From assembly GCA_011033025.1 (NCBI GenBank), contig WFMF01000083.1:62001-126000 (forward strand): a stretch of DNA of 64,000 bases, given 5' to 3'. The notes below the pieces were generated by a model. It was not told where the DNA came from. It did no database searches and was given only the letters and a program-made list of their open reading frames with translations. Origin of the DNA: Beroe forskalii. Its lineage: Eukaryota; Ctenophora; Nuda; Beroida; Beroidae. This document shows, one piece after another, positions 1 through 11,355 of this stretch. Position numbers and translations under genes: made by a program. Position 1 is the stretch's first letter. Every line of letters starts with the position of its first letter.

Positions 1-390
1 TATTAATTTTTCGCATCATTTTCAAATGGTATCTCATTTTGTTTCTGATTTTTATCACACGTCTTTTTAAAATGGTACCCCATTTGCCTTCACTCCTTTC
101 TGAAATGGTACCCTCTTATAGTGTCTTTTTATAGTGTCTGATTTTTCACAAGTTTTTAAAATGGTACCATTTTATCTCTGATTTTGCACGCCTTTCTGGA
201 ATGGCACCATTTTGTTTGTGATTTCTCTTTTTCTCAAATGGTACCTTTTTGCTCCAGATTTTTAACACACTTTTTTGAAATTGTAACAATTTTATATATG
301 TGATTTTTTGCACCTTCTTGAAATGGTGCCATGTTTCTCTGAGTTTTCACGCCTTTCTGAAATGGTACCATTTTTGTTGTCTTAGTTTGG
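1..390. repeat. Degenerate minisatellite, AAATGGTACC motif
   Basis: The stretch repeats a degenerate unit of roughly 55 bp built from AAATGGTACC, then a T-rich run, then TCTGATTTTT and CACGCCTTTCTG. About seven diverged units can be counted. The same array opens copy B at 20672, where it is slightly shorter because one unit has been lost. No coding function is visible. Confidence 0.75.
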
Positions 391-639
391 TAATTCTTTC
401 AGACTGTATGAATGGTTGCCTATCTAGACTAATTTCTGGTGTCGATAGGGATTTAATTTTGGTGGGTTTGATTTGAACCCCCAAGTGGATTTAAAAAATT
501 TCCAATAAGGGATTTAATTTGAGGGAGCTTCCCCCCCCCCCAATACAAACCTACACACTTAAAACACTGGAAAACGTGAATAAAATACCAACTAGTGCTA
601 GTTGCTGAGGGAGTACAATACAAACTGTTTTTCAGCCCA

Positions 640-1318
640 TAATATGTAAGATGTCAACAATTTATTCCAATTTCGCTCTAAATGAGCAACATTGACTCTA
701 TAAATAATTTTCATGCATAATCAGATGGTTTGAACTTTTCAAAAATCAAACAGGGTCCTTCCGTGGTCCTTCACTACGCCTCCAACACAAAGAGATACGT
801 TTTATTCGTGCCTTGACGGTAGAGATCATAGTCTGTTGTGTATTCACCGTACTGACCATGTTACAACCATTCTTGGAATTCTTAACATCTGATCTGCGAT
901 ATTGGACCTTTGAAAGGAACACTCACAAGGTTGGTGAAACATCATATAATTTGTTACATTTGCCGTAAGATGGATATTTAATTCTTATGACTATGAGCTT
1001 ATGGAGTGAGTAGTTAGTTTGTTTCAATATTGTTCCAAATGAGTGATATGAAATCTATGAATTATTTACATAGCATAACCAGATCGCTTTAACTTTTCAA
1101 TAATCAAACAGGGCTCCGAGTTCCTTCCCTATGCCTCCAACACAAAGCGATACGACGCACTCATGCTTTGATGGTACAGATCATGATCTGTTGCGTATTC
1201 ACCGTGCAGACCATGCAACAACTATTCATGGAATTCTTGCCTTCTGGGATCCGCGATACGATATCACTATCAGACCTCTGGAAGGAACACTCAAAAGGTT
1301 GGTGAAACATCTATAATT
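640..1318 (+). repeat. Diverged tandem duplication with a short open frame in the second unit
   Basis: Two related units of about 310 bp follow each other (about 640-955 and 1005-1318). Both carry CCTCCAACACAAAG, then GTATTCACCGT, then AGGAACACTCA and GGTTGGTGAAACATC. In the second unit a frame from an ATG at 1131 stays open for 61 residues. In the first unit the corresponding frame (SCLDG.DH..L.IHRTDH) is broken by stops. The open copy is kept in block B (21758-21943) with a few amino-acid changes. I do not recognise the peptide; it may be a relic exon or chance. Confidence 0.55.
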
Positions 1319-2022
1319 TCAAAATGGCAGAAGAATTTCAAAATTTGAGATGAAAATCTTATCTCCGTGAGAAATATTTTTGTTAGACCCTCGAACTTCT
1401 GGGGGCTGCGCCCCCAGACCCCCGCTGTCCTTTTGTTGGACTGCCTGCTCGCTGTGATGCTTCAATTCCTTGCTATTTTCAAGGAATATCAGCTTAACAT
1501 ATGTGTTTGAAGTATGTTTTTAAATCGTGTTGTCAATATTCCTGAGGCTTGATTTCGTGCCATGATTCCCTGACAAGGATAAAAAGCGAACTTCATTCTT
1601 TAATTACCATTCAGTCAAAATGAACTAAATTTTTTGTCTGACTTGCTGTGCCAGCCACATTTCATAGTTTACATTCTTTAATCTTGTCATTAAATTTATA
1701 ATTTCGGCTGATTCTTTGTAAACAATTCAATGGACATATCTTAGAAACATTTTCGAAGTTTTTGGTGGGGGGTTGGTCGAATTTTTGAAATTCAGGGGTG
1801 GGGTGCCCAAAGGGGGGGTATGAGGATTTAGAAAATTCAGCCCGTTTGGCAAGCGGGAGTTAAAAAATTCAGGGGGATTGGACCCAGGATGAAGCTATGA
1901 TAAATATCCCTCGCAAGGTTTTTGGATTTCAAAAACATTTTTTATCATCTTGATACATAGGCGTTAGCATGAGGAACGGAGTAGCGGACTTTTCCCCCTC
2001 AGGACATTTCATTTTGTAATAT

Positions 2023-2250
2023 GTGACCACCGTTAGGCAAAGGTTAGGGCCTGGGTTAGAGCTGACGTATTTATCTCTATCTCTGCTGGCCCTAGCCTAT
2101 GACTCTACTCTAGCCCTAAACAGTCAACAATATACGCAATGGTTAGGGTTTCGCTCTGCACCTTCTGGTAATAATGTTGCGATATACACGCCTCTTGTTG
2201 TAATAACCCTATCCCAGACCCTAACCATTGCGTATATTGTTGACTGTTGA
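2023..2250. repeat. CCCTAACC-rich inverted repeat (hairpin)
   Basis: The arms CAGTCAACAATATACGCAAT (from 2121) and its reverse complement (ending near 2247) enclose CCCTAACC-like sequence. The left arm and loop are missing from copy B, where CCCTAAAC joins directly to ATAACCCTATCCC near 23190. The element resembles the other CCCTAACC hairpins in this window (7386-7456, 17336-17523). Confidence 0.7.
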
Positions 2251-2633
2251 AATATCATGTGGTAAAATGTCGTGAGGTGAAATGTCCGACGTCCGTTCCC
2301 CAGCGTCGGTTTAGACTGGGACATACCGGCCTCGTGTCTTGCACTAAGTCCCTGATCACCCCCGCCCCCATTTTAACGAATAATAACAAACATTTTTCAG
2401 ATGCCGATTTCCGCGTAGTCATCAGTTTTGGGAATGTGAACATTGATGGGTACAACCTTGCACCACTGGAATACGGATATCCTTGCCACCCGGTCACGTC
2501 ACACCTCCCCTCTGAGAAAATTTTAGATGAAAGCCGTCCAACGCCATGCCCTCTTCTTACAATGATTGGTATCTACCTATCAGGCTTCAGAAATCTCAAG
2601 GTTGGCCAAAAATATGAAATTTGGTATATTTGA
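2247..2633 (+). other. Open frame of 128 residues kept in both duplicate copies, unrecognised
   Basis: The frame opens with ATG at 2247 and ends with TGA at 2633. Block B carries the same frame at 23235-23621 with few replacements and no stops. It has no domain I recognise, no clear signal peptide and no repeats. Recent duplication alone would keep the frame open, so conservation is weak evidence. It may be an exon relic or non-coding DNA. Confidence 0.25.
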
Positions 2634-3375
2634 GAATTGACTATTGGGATGTATCTGTTAGAAAATGACGGTAAACGCTGATGATTTACAGTTGAGAATC
2701 TCATCGATCCTTCTGTTTCTGTATTTACTTATTCATATCATTTACTTACTCATATTTACTTATTCATATTATAATGAATTTGTACTTTAGAAGCGTAAGA
2801 CGAACACGCAAACAATATAAATGCCTGTTTATAGAGCAGGCATTCATATAAAATTTGAATGTCGACTGCGCAGCTGGAGACATTTAAATGATTAAAGTGC
2901 GAGGCGAAGCGAAGCTGAGCCGAGTGCTCTAAATCGTTTCAGTGCGAGTTTGAGCCTCTAAAAGTTCAAAGTACTTATATAGTAGTCTCACGACATGTTT
3001 AGTTAGAGCGATTAATTCAAGACAGTAAAATTTGTGCTGGGTAGCTCAAAAAATCATCCCAAATGGCAAAGTTTCATCAATAAACTTCAAAGTTATTAAG
3101 ATTTACTTTTGTCAACTTTCGAGCCATCCGATATAAATTCGTCTATATTTAAGTATTTAGTACTAATTGGCGTTCGGTAATCGTGCTTTTATAGAAAAAT
3201 AAATTCATATATACTAGAGTCTAGAGTAGTTAGTTATAAATAAGTAAATAGAGTTGGAGTTTTTCGATAAATTTTGGGATGGTTTAGAACTAGATCACAC
3301 ATTTTTGCGATAAAAATTTGAAATACCGGGTGTCGTAAAAAAGTGTACAAAAGTGGAGCTCTATAACCAGTTTTT

Positions 3376-4149
3376 CAGTAACAGGAGAGTTTACCCCGCG
3401 ACAGTTTAACCTGCGACAGTTTACCCCGGATCGCATGATTCTCTTCTGGGAGAAAAAAATGTGATCCGATGTATCACCATGGAGCTTGTCAATGTCTCAT
3501 TTTGCAATAACTATAAGCTTGTGCTTGGATGGGATAGAGTCACGGTATCAGTAAACAAGGATATGACGAATTCATAGTATAGGTATATCAGCCTGTTGGA
3601 TCGAAAGTGTCGTTCACGATGTCTACGTTCCAACGAACATTCCTGCACATAGCTGATGCCAACAGCCAACCGCGTCCAGCCTCCTGCCTCCACTCCCTCA
3701 CCTTCCTCACCTCAACCTTCTTCCACTCTTGCTGGACCACTTACCTTCATCCTCAGTGGGAAAAGGAGGCCCAAGCTTGTCCAATGTCCATGAAGGATAT
3801 CAGATAGTGCGGATTCATTGCTTGGCGGTGTGTCCTCAACAACGAACACACAAGAGAAGAAGGGCATCAACTGCTCCTCTACAGCTGTGACAGCTGGCTC
3901 CACTTCCTCATCCTCCCTTGACTATGCCCCACCTTCCCAACTGTTCCAAAGTTGCAGCCCTAACGATCCTTGGAAAAACGAAAACAATTGCTGTGGGAAA
4001 TCCTGCTGCCCCTCCCGTCGATTATCATCATTTCCTAAACCAAACTTCTAAACCTCTTTTGCACATAAGATTTTACTCAAGTGCAAATGATTAGATCCGG
4101 GCGGTAAACTGTCGCGGGGTAACATTTCGCGGGGTAAACTATCGCCAAC
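3376..4149. mobile_element. Mutator-like non-autonomous element, copy A
   Basis: A perfect 9-bp direct repeat CCAGTTTTT flanks this segment (3367-3375 and 4150-4158). Both ends carry inverted motifs built from GTTTACCCCGCGACAGTTTA: the left end reads inward as AGTTTACCCCGCGACAG, and the right end in reverse complement as ATAGTTTACCCCGCGAAA. A 9-bp target duplication with repetitive G/C-rich termini is typical of Mutator-like elements. The interior (about 3590-4050) is more GC-rich than the flanks and has overlapping frames on both strands, but no transposase motif. The copy in block B has lost about 145 bp internally. Confidence 0.75.
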
Positions 4150-4159
4150 CCAGTTTTTT

Positions 4160-4625
4160 ACCCATAACTCCGTTTGTGGGACTCAGAAGTGTTAGCCGCT
4201 CCATGGTCATGTTGGTCTGATGTTGCCCGTAATATCCTGAAATTTTTATCAAGATTGCTCAAAAAACCTCTGAGGTATGCGCCTTTTTTGTATCGCAGAA
4301 AGTGTAAATCACGCACAATGTAGGGGCACATATGCAAGCTTGCATAGTTTCACAACTCCAAATATGGGATAAATACCATTACCATTACCTACTTAAGTAC
4401 ACGTTTGTTAACTATACATTTTATAGTTTTCTATCTGCCGATTTGAGTGTAAGGTTGCGTGTATACAGTATACACTTTTTTTGCGCTACAAAAAGTAGCA
4501 TATATCAGAGGTTTTTCTAGCTATCTCGATAAAACTTTCAGGATAATGCGGGCAACATCTGACCAATATGGCCATGGAGTGGCTAACATTTTCGGGTCCC
4601 AGAAACGGAATTGTGGTAAGAAACA
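4160..4625. repeat. Inverted repeat with ~120-bp arms
   Basis: The left arm (about 4160-4285, with GATGTTGCCCGTAATATCCTG) is matched by the reverse complement at about 4500-4625 (reading GATGTTGCCCGCATTATCCTG on the minus strand), with about 210 bp between them. A third related copy in direct orientation lies at about 10166-10285, beyond the foldback insertion. Arms are diverged, perhaps 80-85% alike by eye. Function unknown. Confidence 0.7.
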
Positions 4626-4751
4626 AATTTTTGTTAACTCAGACATTTTTGAGCTTGATACTTAGATAGACAGTTCTAATTTTTTCGGATAAACTTATCA
4701 TCCATACATAATATGACTATTACCAAAATTTCATTAAGAATCTCCAAACAG

Positions 4752-4759
4752 AACAAAAG
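4752..4759 (+). repeat. Target-site duplication AACAAAAG, left
   Basis: AACAAAAG lies immediately left of the foldback element. The same 8 bp recur at 10134-10141, and only once in the matching place of block B (25592-25599). Confidence 0.95.
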
Positions 4760-5289
4760 GGTAAAATGGTAGTACAGGAACATGGATGAATTTAGCCCCC
4801 AATAGCCCCCATTAGCCCCCATGGGGGCTACGTGAGGGGCTAATAAGGGGCTAGTGAGGGGCTAATTTTAAGCATTTAGCCCCCGTGGGCGCTAAAATAG
4901 CGTGGGGGCTATAGCGCCCACGGTGAGGGGCTATTTAGCCCCCATTAGCCCCCATTAGCCCCTCACTAGCCCCTCACTAGCCCCTCACGTAGCCCCCACG
5001 GGGGCTAAAAATGAAGGTTAGCCCCTTATTAGCCCCCCATTAGCCCCTCACAGAAAAAATTAGCCCCATTAGCCCCCACGGATTTTAAGTTTGTGAATTT
5101 CCATGGGGCTATTGTGCCCATATGAGGGGCTATTGCTCTCATATGAGGGGCTATTGCGCCCATATGAGGGGCTAATTTGCTGGTTTCTGGCAAAATCAGC
5201 TAGCCCCCACCAGAAGTAAATTTTGTGCTAAAAATGCAAATTTTCAAATCGTATTAAAAATTGCAAGACCACTAGCCCCCACCGTTACA

Positions 5290-6285
5290 AAATACCTAAC
5301 TAGGTCCCTGCCCCTTACTAGCCCCTCATTAGCCCCTCACTAGCCCCTTATTAGCCCCACACTAGCCCCTTATTAGCCCCTTATTAGCCCCTTATTAGCC
5401 CCTTATTAGCCCCTTATTAGCCCCTCACTAGCCCCTTATTAGCCCCCTCAGCCCCTTTATTAGCCCCTTATTAGCCCCTCACTAGCCCCTTTATTAGCCC
5501 CTCACTAGCCCCTCACTAGCCCCTTATTAGCCCCTTATTAGCCCCTTATTAGCCCCTTTATTAGCCCCTCACTAGCCCCTTATTAGCCCCTCACTAGCCC
5601 CTTATTAGCCCCTCACTAGCCCCTTATTAGCCCCTCACTAGCCCCTTATTAGCCCCTTATTAGCCCCTTATAGCCCCCTTATTAGCCCCTCACTAGCCCC
5701 TTTACTAGCCCCTCACTAGCCCCTTATTAGCCCCCTTATTAGCCCCTTACTAGCCCCTTATTAGCCCCTTATTAGCCCCTCACTAGCCCCTTATTAGCCC
5801 TCACTAGCCCCTTTATTAGCCCCTCACTAGCCCCTTATTAGCCCCTTATTAGCCCCTCACTAGCCCCCTTATTAGCCCCTCACTAGCCCCTTATTAGCCC
5901 CTCACTAGCCCCTTTATTAGCCCCTTATTAGCCCCTCACTATCCCCTTATTAGCCCCTCGGCCCTCACTAGCCCCTTATTAGCCCCTCACTAGCCCCCCT
6001 TATTAGCCCTTATTAGCCCCTTTATTAGCCTCTCACTAGCCCCTTATTAGCCCCTCACTAGCCCCTTATTAGCCCCTCACTAGCCCCTTTATTAGCCCCT
6101 TATTAGCCCTCACTAGCCCCTTTATTAGCCCCTCACTAGCCCCTTATTAGCCCCTCACTAGCCCCTTATTAGCCCCTCACTAGCCCCTTATTAGCCCCTC
6201 ACTAGCCCCCTTATTAGCCCCTCACTAGCCCCTTATTAGCCCTCACTAGCCCCTTATTAGCCCCCTCACTAGCCCCTCACCTGCC
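5290..6285 (+). repeat. Left-arm array of TAGCCCCTTAT/TAGCCCCTCAC
   Basis: About 1 kb consists almost wholly of two 11-bp variants, TAGCCCCTTAT and TAGCCCCTCAC, in irregular alternation, with occasional 12-bp units that have one extra T or C. It is the mirror of 8641-9602. Confidence 0.95.
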
Positions 6286-6561
6286 CTCATGCATTCAGAT
6301 CATAGTGCAGTTACTACGTCACGTGATATGTCACGTGACATTTCACGTGGTAGACCACAAGAAATATCACGTGAACTCTAGTTCTCTCCAGTGCAGATTA
6401 TATCCAGTGCTGATTATATCCAGTGCCGATTTTATCCGATGCTCTGTTGAATCGTAAATAAATACTAATAAGTAAAATTCGTGCGCGGCTCTTCCACTTT
6501 GATCCTTGAAGCAGAAAAATACCATTACTGATACTAATCCTTTATATTGTCAGACGCACGC

Positions 6562-7385
6562 CCCCGCTGGCCCACCAAAAGCAAAGGTGAAAGGGATCAG
6601 ACAACGTCTGACAGACTCTTTGAGTCTGTGCGCGCGAGTGCGCGGAGGGGCCTGGCAACGCCAGGCAAGGATTAGGAAGTCACCCTACACACCGCTAGCA
6701 TTGCTTCTAAACCTAACCATAGCTCTAACCAAAACCCTAACCTTAATGCAGAATGCAAACCCTTCCTAAGTATAAGGGCTTAGGAAAGGTGTATGCACGA
6801 TTGCGGCTTCCCCTTACCAGCGTATGTCTCGCATGTAAACAGGGCTGAGTGACCTCACAGATCTAAAGGTCAAGTTTTTGTATCCTCAACCTAACTGTGA
6901 CCCTAAGCAAAACAAAAATCTTAATCCTAACCCTAAACATTGCTGTAGGATGTTACCCTACCCTCCGCCGCGCACACATCGTTTGCAACATGACCCTCCA
7001 AACTTCGGTATGTCTCCCATATAAACGGTTCTGAGTGACGTCACAGATCTAAACGTCAATTTTTCTGTAGCCCTAACCAAAACCCTAATCCTAACACTAA
7101 CCCTAACAAATCCTGACCCTAATCCTGACCCTAACCCTGACCCTAACCCTAGTCCTTAAAGCGATAGGTGCGCGTAATTATATTTTTCTGAGTGACGTCA
7201 TTGTCATAGATAATTAAGGCTCCCTTTTATATGGTAGACCAACCCAAACTTCAGAGTGTTGCGCGCTAGGGATGGGAGAAATCCATCAAAAACATTGTAT
7301 TTTTAAATCCCGACCCTAATCCTAACCTCTAAAGCGCTAGAGTGACGTCATTGTGATAGATAAGATAATGAAGGCTCGTACTCGA
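6562..7385. repeat. Foldback centre: CCCTAA-like and TGACGTCA-containing repeats
   Basis: The part of the element not in the inverted arms holds at least two diverged units of about 185 bp (6823-6954, 7008-7105 and beyond). Each runs GTATGTCTC.CAT.TAAAC, then GAGTGACGTCACAGATCTAA, then a CCCTAACC-rich run. TGACGTCA or a close variant occurs several times. The same module lies reversed at about 62035-62300, outside any foldback. No convincing gene is present. Confidence 0.8.
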
Positions 7386-7456
7386 AGTTTGTGATGCCCC
7401 TGGTCACTGGTTAGGGCTAGACTAGCCCTAACCAGTGACCAGGGGCATCACAAACT
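7386..7456. repeat. Perfect 35-bp-arm hairpin
   Basis: 7386-7420 and 7422-7456 are exact reverse complements separated by one A. The apex reads GGTTAGGGCTAGACTAGCCC. It sits at the inner edge of the right arm of the foldback element. Confidence 0.97.
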
Positions 7457-7563
7457 GGAAGAGGCGTGCGTCTGACAATATAAAGGATTAGTATCAGTAA
7501 TGGTATTTTTCTGCTTCAAGGATCAAAGTGGAAGAGCCGCGCACGAATTTTACTTATTAGTAA

Positions 7564-8498
7564 TAGTGCGTTCGGAAAAGATTGTCACTTGGAATTTTCT
7601 GGAAAAACGGCTGCCGGGAGTGACTTTTTGATGTGATATTTGTTTTTTTCAGGCATTTTTGGATTAAGATAATCGGGTTTTACCGATAACTAAGTTTTCT
7701 TAGCCCATTCTACAGCAGATTCAAATTTCTAATTATTTGCTCCGCTGTACGAAACTGACCACAAATTTCGTTGTCAAAGAAAACGTGCTATCAACGGACC
7801 CAAGAAGTGTGAGATAATCAAAATGAAGCTGTTGCAGCACACGTGGATGCTAACCGGAACAAATGGACTGTTTTTGGTCGAGATGAAATAATCCTAAGGG
7901 GTGCTTTGACCTCAAAAAGTATATGCTCCAGATAGGGCAGTTGCAACTTTTGCTCTGGTAATTGCCCAGAAACAGAACATTTAAATAACTTGAAACCTTC
8001 GGTTATCGTGTTAGGCTATTAGTTCAGACCCTTCCGTACAAGACACAACCATTTTTAAGATTTTGACTAATTTTCTTAACATCAGAAACGTGTGTGCTAG
8101 CTGTGTACTGCATTATCGGTTACTGAACTGTTAAATTTGCCACTTTTTAGCTCCACTCATTATCAATAATGCAGGGTTAAATTGTACAGAAATTTGCCCC
8201 GGATGTCAACCAATCATCCTATTCTTTAGTTTTGGACCTGAAGGCCCTGAATATGTCCTGAATAGTGAAATCGGACCATAAAAACATGTCCTAGAAGATG
8301 TAGAATTCGCCATACAGCGGAGCACCTGAAAACAATCAAAAAACAGGCTAGATGACCCACTCAAAAATCTTCGTTAACACTGAAAATTTGCAATTCAGTC
8401 TGTTAGAGACCCTAGTACTCGACTATGTTGAAATTTTGATAATTTTGGTCATATTCGTCATTTTATGCCTGTAGTGACAATCATTTCCGAACGCCCTA
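7564..8498. mobile_element. Nested DNA transposon in the right foldback arm, no transposase
   Basis: The left end TAGTGCGTTCGGAAAAGATT and the reverse complement of the right end (TAGGGCGTTCGGAAATGATT) match over about 25 bp. Removing the segment restores the symmetry of the foldback arms, whose left-arm counterpart is near 6455-6475. The flanks suggest a short duplication around GTA(A/T), with one mismatch. No long frame lies inside, so it is a non-autonomous element of undetermined superfamily. Confidence 0.8.
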
Positions 8499-8640
8499 GT
8501 ATTTATTTACGATTCAACAGAGCATCGGATAAAATCGGCACTGGATATAATCTGCACTGGAGAGAACTAGAGTTCACGTGATATTTCTTGTGGTCTGCCA
8601 CGTGACATATCACGTAGTAACTGCACTATGATCTGAATGC

Positions 8641-9602
8641 ATGAGGGGCTAGTGAGGGGCTAATAAGGGGCTAGTGAGGGGCTAATAAGGGGCTAGTGAG
8701 GGGCTAATAAGGGGGCTAGTGAGGGGCTAATAAGGGGGCTAGTGAGGGGCTAATAAGGGGCTGGTGAGAGGCTAATAAGGGGGCTAATAAGGGGCTAGTG
8801 AGGGGCTAATAAGGGGGTTAGTGAGGGGCTAATAAGGGCTAATAAGGGGCTAATAAGGGGGCCAATAAGGGGCTAGTGAGGGCTAATAAAGGGGCTAGTG
8901 AGGGGCTAATAAGGGGCTAGTGAGGGCTAATAAGGGGGCTAATAAGGGGCTAATAAGGGGCTAGTGAGGGCTAATAAGGGGCTAGTGAGGGCTTATAAGG
9001 GGCTAATAAGGGGCTAATAAGGGGCTAGTGAGGGGCTAATAAGGGGCTAGTGAGGGGCTAATAAGGGGGCTAATAAGGGGGATGAGGGCTAATAAGGGGC
9101 TAGTGAGGGCTAATAAGGGCTAGTGAGGGCCAATAAGGGGCCAGTGAGGGGCTAATAAGGGGGCTAGTGAGGGCTAATAAGGGGCTAGTGAGGGGCTAAT
9201 AAGGGGGCTAATAAGGGGCTAGTAAGGGGCTAGTGAGGGGCCAATAAGGGGGCTTGTGAGGGGCTAATAAGGGGCTAATAAGGGGCTAGTGAGGGGCTAA
9301 TAAGGGGCTAGTGAGGGGCTAATAAGGGGCTAATAAGGGGCTAGTGAGGGGCTAATAAGGGTGCTAGTGAGGGGCTAATAAAGGGGCTAATAAGGGGGCT
9401 AGTGAGGGGGCTAATAAGGGGCTAATAAGGGGCTAGTGAGGGCTAGTGAGGGGCTAATAAGGGCCAGTGAGGGCCATAAGGGCTAGTGAGGGGCTAATAA
9501 GGGGCTAATAAGGGCTAATAAGGGGCTAGTGAGGGCCTAATAAAGGGCTAATAAGGGGGCTAGTGAGGGGCTAATAAGGGGGCTAGTGAGGGCTAGTAAG
9601 GG
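8641..9602 (-). repeat. Right-arm array, reverse complement of the left-arm TAGCCCC array
   Basis: The sequence is built from GTGAGGGGCTA and ATAAGGGGCTA units, which are the reverse complements of the left-arm units. Unit order and indels differ from the left arm, so the arrays have evolved by unequal exchange or slippage since they formed. Confidence 0.95.
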
Positions 9603-10133
9603 GCAGGACCTAGTTAGGTATTTTGTAACGGTGGGGGCTAGTGGTCTTGCAATTTTTAATACGATTTGAAATTTGCATTTTTAGCACAAAATTTACTTCT
9701 GGTGGGGCTAGCTGATTTTGCCAGAAACCAGCCAAATTAGCCCCCTCATATGGGCGCAATAGCCCCTCATATGGGACAATAGCCCCCATATGCCGACGCA
9801 ATAGCCCCATGGAAATTCACAAACTTAAAATCCGTGGGGGCTAATGGGGGCTAATTTTCTGTGGGGGCTAATGGGGGGCTAATAAGGGGCTAACCTTCAT
9901 TTTAGCCCCCGTGGGGCTACGTGAGGGGCTAGTGAGGGCTAATGGGGCTAAATAGCCCCTCACCGTGGGCGCTATAGCCCCCACCATAGCCCCACGCTAT
10001 TTTAGCGCCACGGGGCTAAATGCTGTAAAATTAACCCTCACTAGCCTTATTAACCCCTCACGTAGCCCCCATGGGGGCTAATGGGGGCTATTGGGGGCTA
10101 AATTCATCCATGTTCCTGTACTACCATTTTACC

Positions 10134-10141
10134 AACAAAAG
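10134..10141 (+). repeat. Target-site duplication AACAAAAG, right
   Basis: Direct repeat of 4752-4759, followed by TTTTAAAGCTC exactly as after the single copy in block B at 25592-25599. Confidence 0.95.
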
Positions 10142-10913
10142 TTTTAAAGCTCTTCTTTTGTGCACTATTTTGACTATATCTCCGCTTCTGAAATTCGAAA
10201 ATGTTAGCTACTCCATAATAATGTTCTTCACATGCTGCCCGTAATATCCTGAAAGTTTGATTAAGATTGCTTAAAAAACGGCGGAGTTATGTGCTTTTTG
10301 TAATTAATGTAAATAAGCAACGTGATTATTACCATATAAGGTAATGTGTGCTTGTTATGTACACGAACAGTACACAGGGTGTGAAACTGTTCGACTACTA
10401 TAATAAGTATATGGAAGTATGAACTTATTGATAAGACGTGAAAATAACACTTTAATGTTATTTGACATTTTTGCACTAATCGACTAATCGATAAATCATG
10501 TATCCGAATGCACCGTGAAATGGGACAAAACTGCAAACACATCTTTTTGACTAGCAGAATTTCCGTAAAGTATATAGAAAGCACTCTTTTTCAGCATTTA
10601 GCAGTCACCTAATTATAGGTGAGACGCATAGGATTTTCAGAAAACTTGATAGTACCGTGCATCATGTTGACCTTTCATAAAGTCAATTGCCAAAAATTTA
10701 ATCGAAAGCTCATTCTATGCCAATTTCATGGCCTCATGGTGGCAGTTCAATTTTCGCAACTTCGTCCTATGCATCTCTACTATTATGACTTAGTGATATG
10801 TAAGGCCTTCGGCCAAGGGAATGTTTGATGTGGGAAATGACACAAAAAAACCGGGTGTGGTGTGCAGTATACAAGTACAACATCAACGCAGATTTTTGTG
10901 AATTATTACGTTA

Positions 10914-11355
10914 CTAGCAGGCCCATTCGGCGCTGCTACGCAGCATCACACTCACAAATTTCGGACCTACGCAGTTCAAATTAATGAAAATCTTTTACCC
11001 ACATCGAAAATTCGAATCAAGAACCAAATTTATTCAGGGAAATAGCGTAACAAAACCAACAAATCAAGAAATGAAATTCACACTTCTCATATTACCATAG
11101 CAACGCAAGCATTTCCCACTATCTGCACGTGCATGCCGACACAAATCCATACACACATCGACACAGTGCCCATACACAGTTTCCCATTCTAATCTATGAT
11201 GCCGACACAATGACCCATACACACGCCGACACAAAATCCACACACGCCGACACAGTGTCCATACACACAGTTTTTCCCATTCTTATCCATGATGCCGACA
11301 CAATAATCCACACACACCGACACAAAATCATACACACTTGCCAAATTATAATTAA
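10914..11355. mobile_element. Insertion in copy A with ACTAGCAGGCCC end and GCCGACACA minisatellite
   Basis: Blocks B and C read GTTATATATGGGCG here; copy A instead has about 440 bp beginning ACTAGCAGGCCCATTCGGCG and ending near TTATAATTAAAATGGGCG. The first ~50 bp (CGGCGCTGCTACGCAGCA) recur at about 27476-27535. The right part (11130-11340) is a minisatellite of GCCGACACA and CCATACACA words spaced roughly 18-40 bp. The shared 5' sequence and presence/absence pattern indicate a mobile element, but no family is assigned and no clear target duplication is seen. Confidence 0.6.

Larger units (their letters stand above)
4760..10133. mobile_element. Giant foldback (long-inverted-repeat) transposable element
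   Basis: The element is 5374 bp with termini GGTAAAATGGTAGTACAGGA on the left and the exact reverse complement on the right. It is flanked by the 8-bp duplication AACAAAAG, and block B has the empty site. Both arms are subterminal TAGCCCC-rich sequence, then long arrays of 11-bp units TAGCCCCTTAT/TAGCCCCTCAC (reverse-complemented on the right), then a unique inverted segment (left about 6286-6561; right 7457-7563 plus 8499-8640). The centre (6562-7385) holds CCCTAA-rich repeats and a perfect 71-bp hairpin follows. No transposase is encoded, so it must be mobilised in trans. The 8-bp duplication fits the hAT superfamily, but the termini alone do not assign it. Confidence 0.93.

Noticed and set aside
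5290-9602. Regularly spaced short repeats that might suggest a CRISPR array
   Set aside because: The 11-bp units follow each other without unique spacers, the two arms are mirror images, and the genome is eukaryotic.
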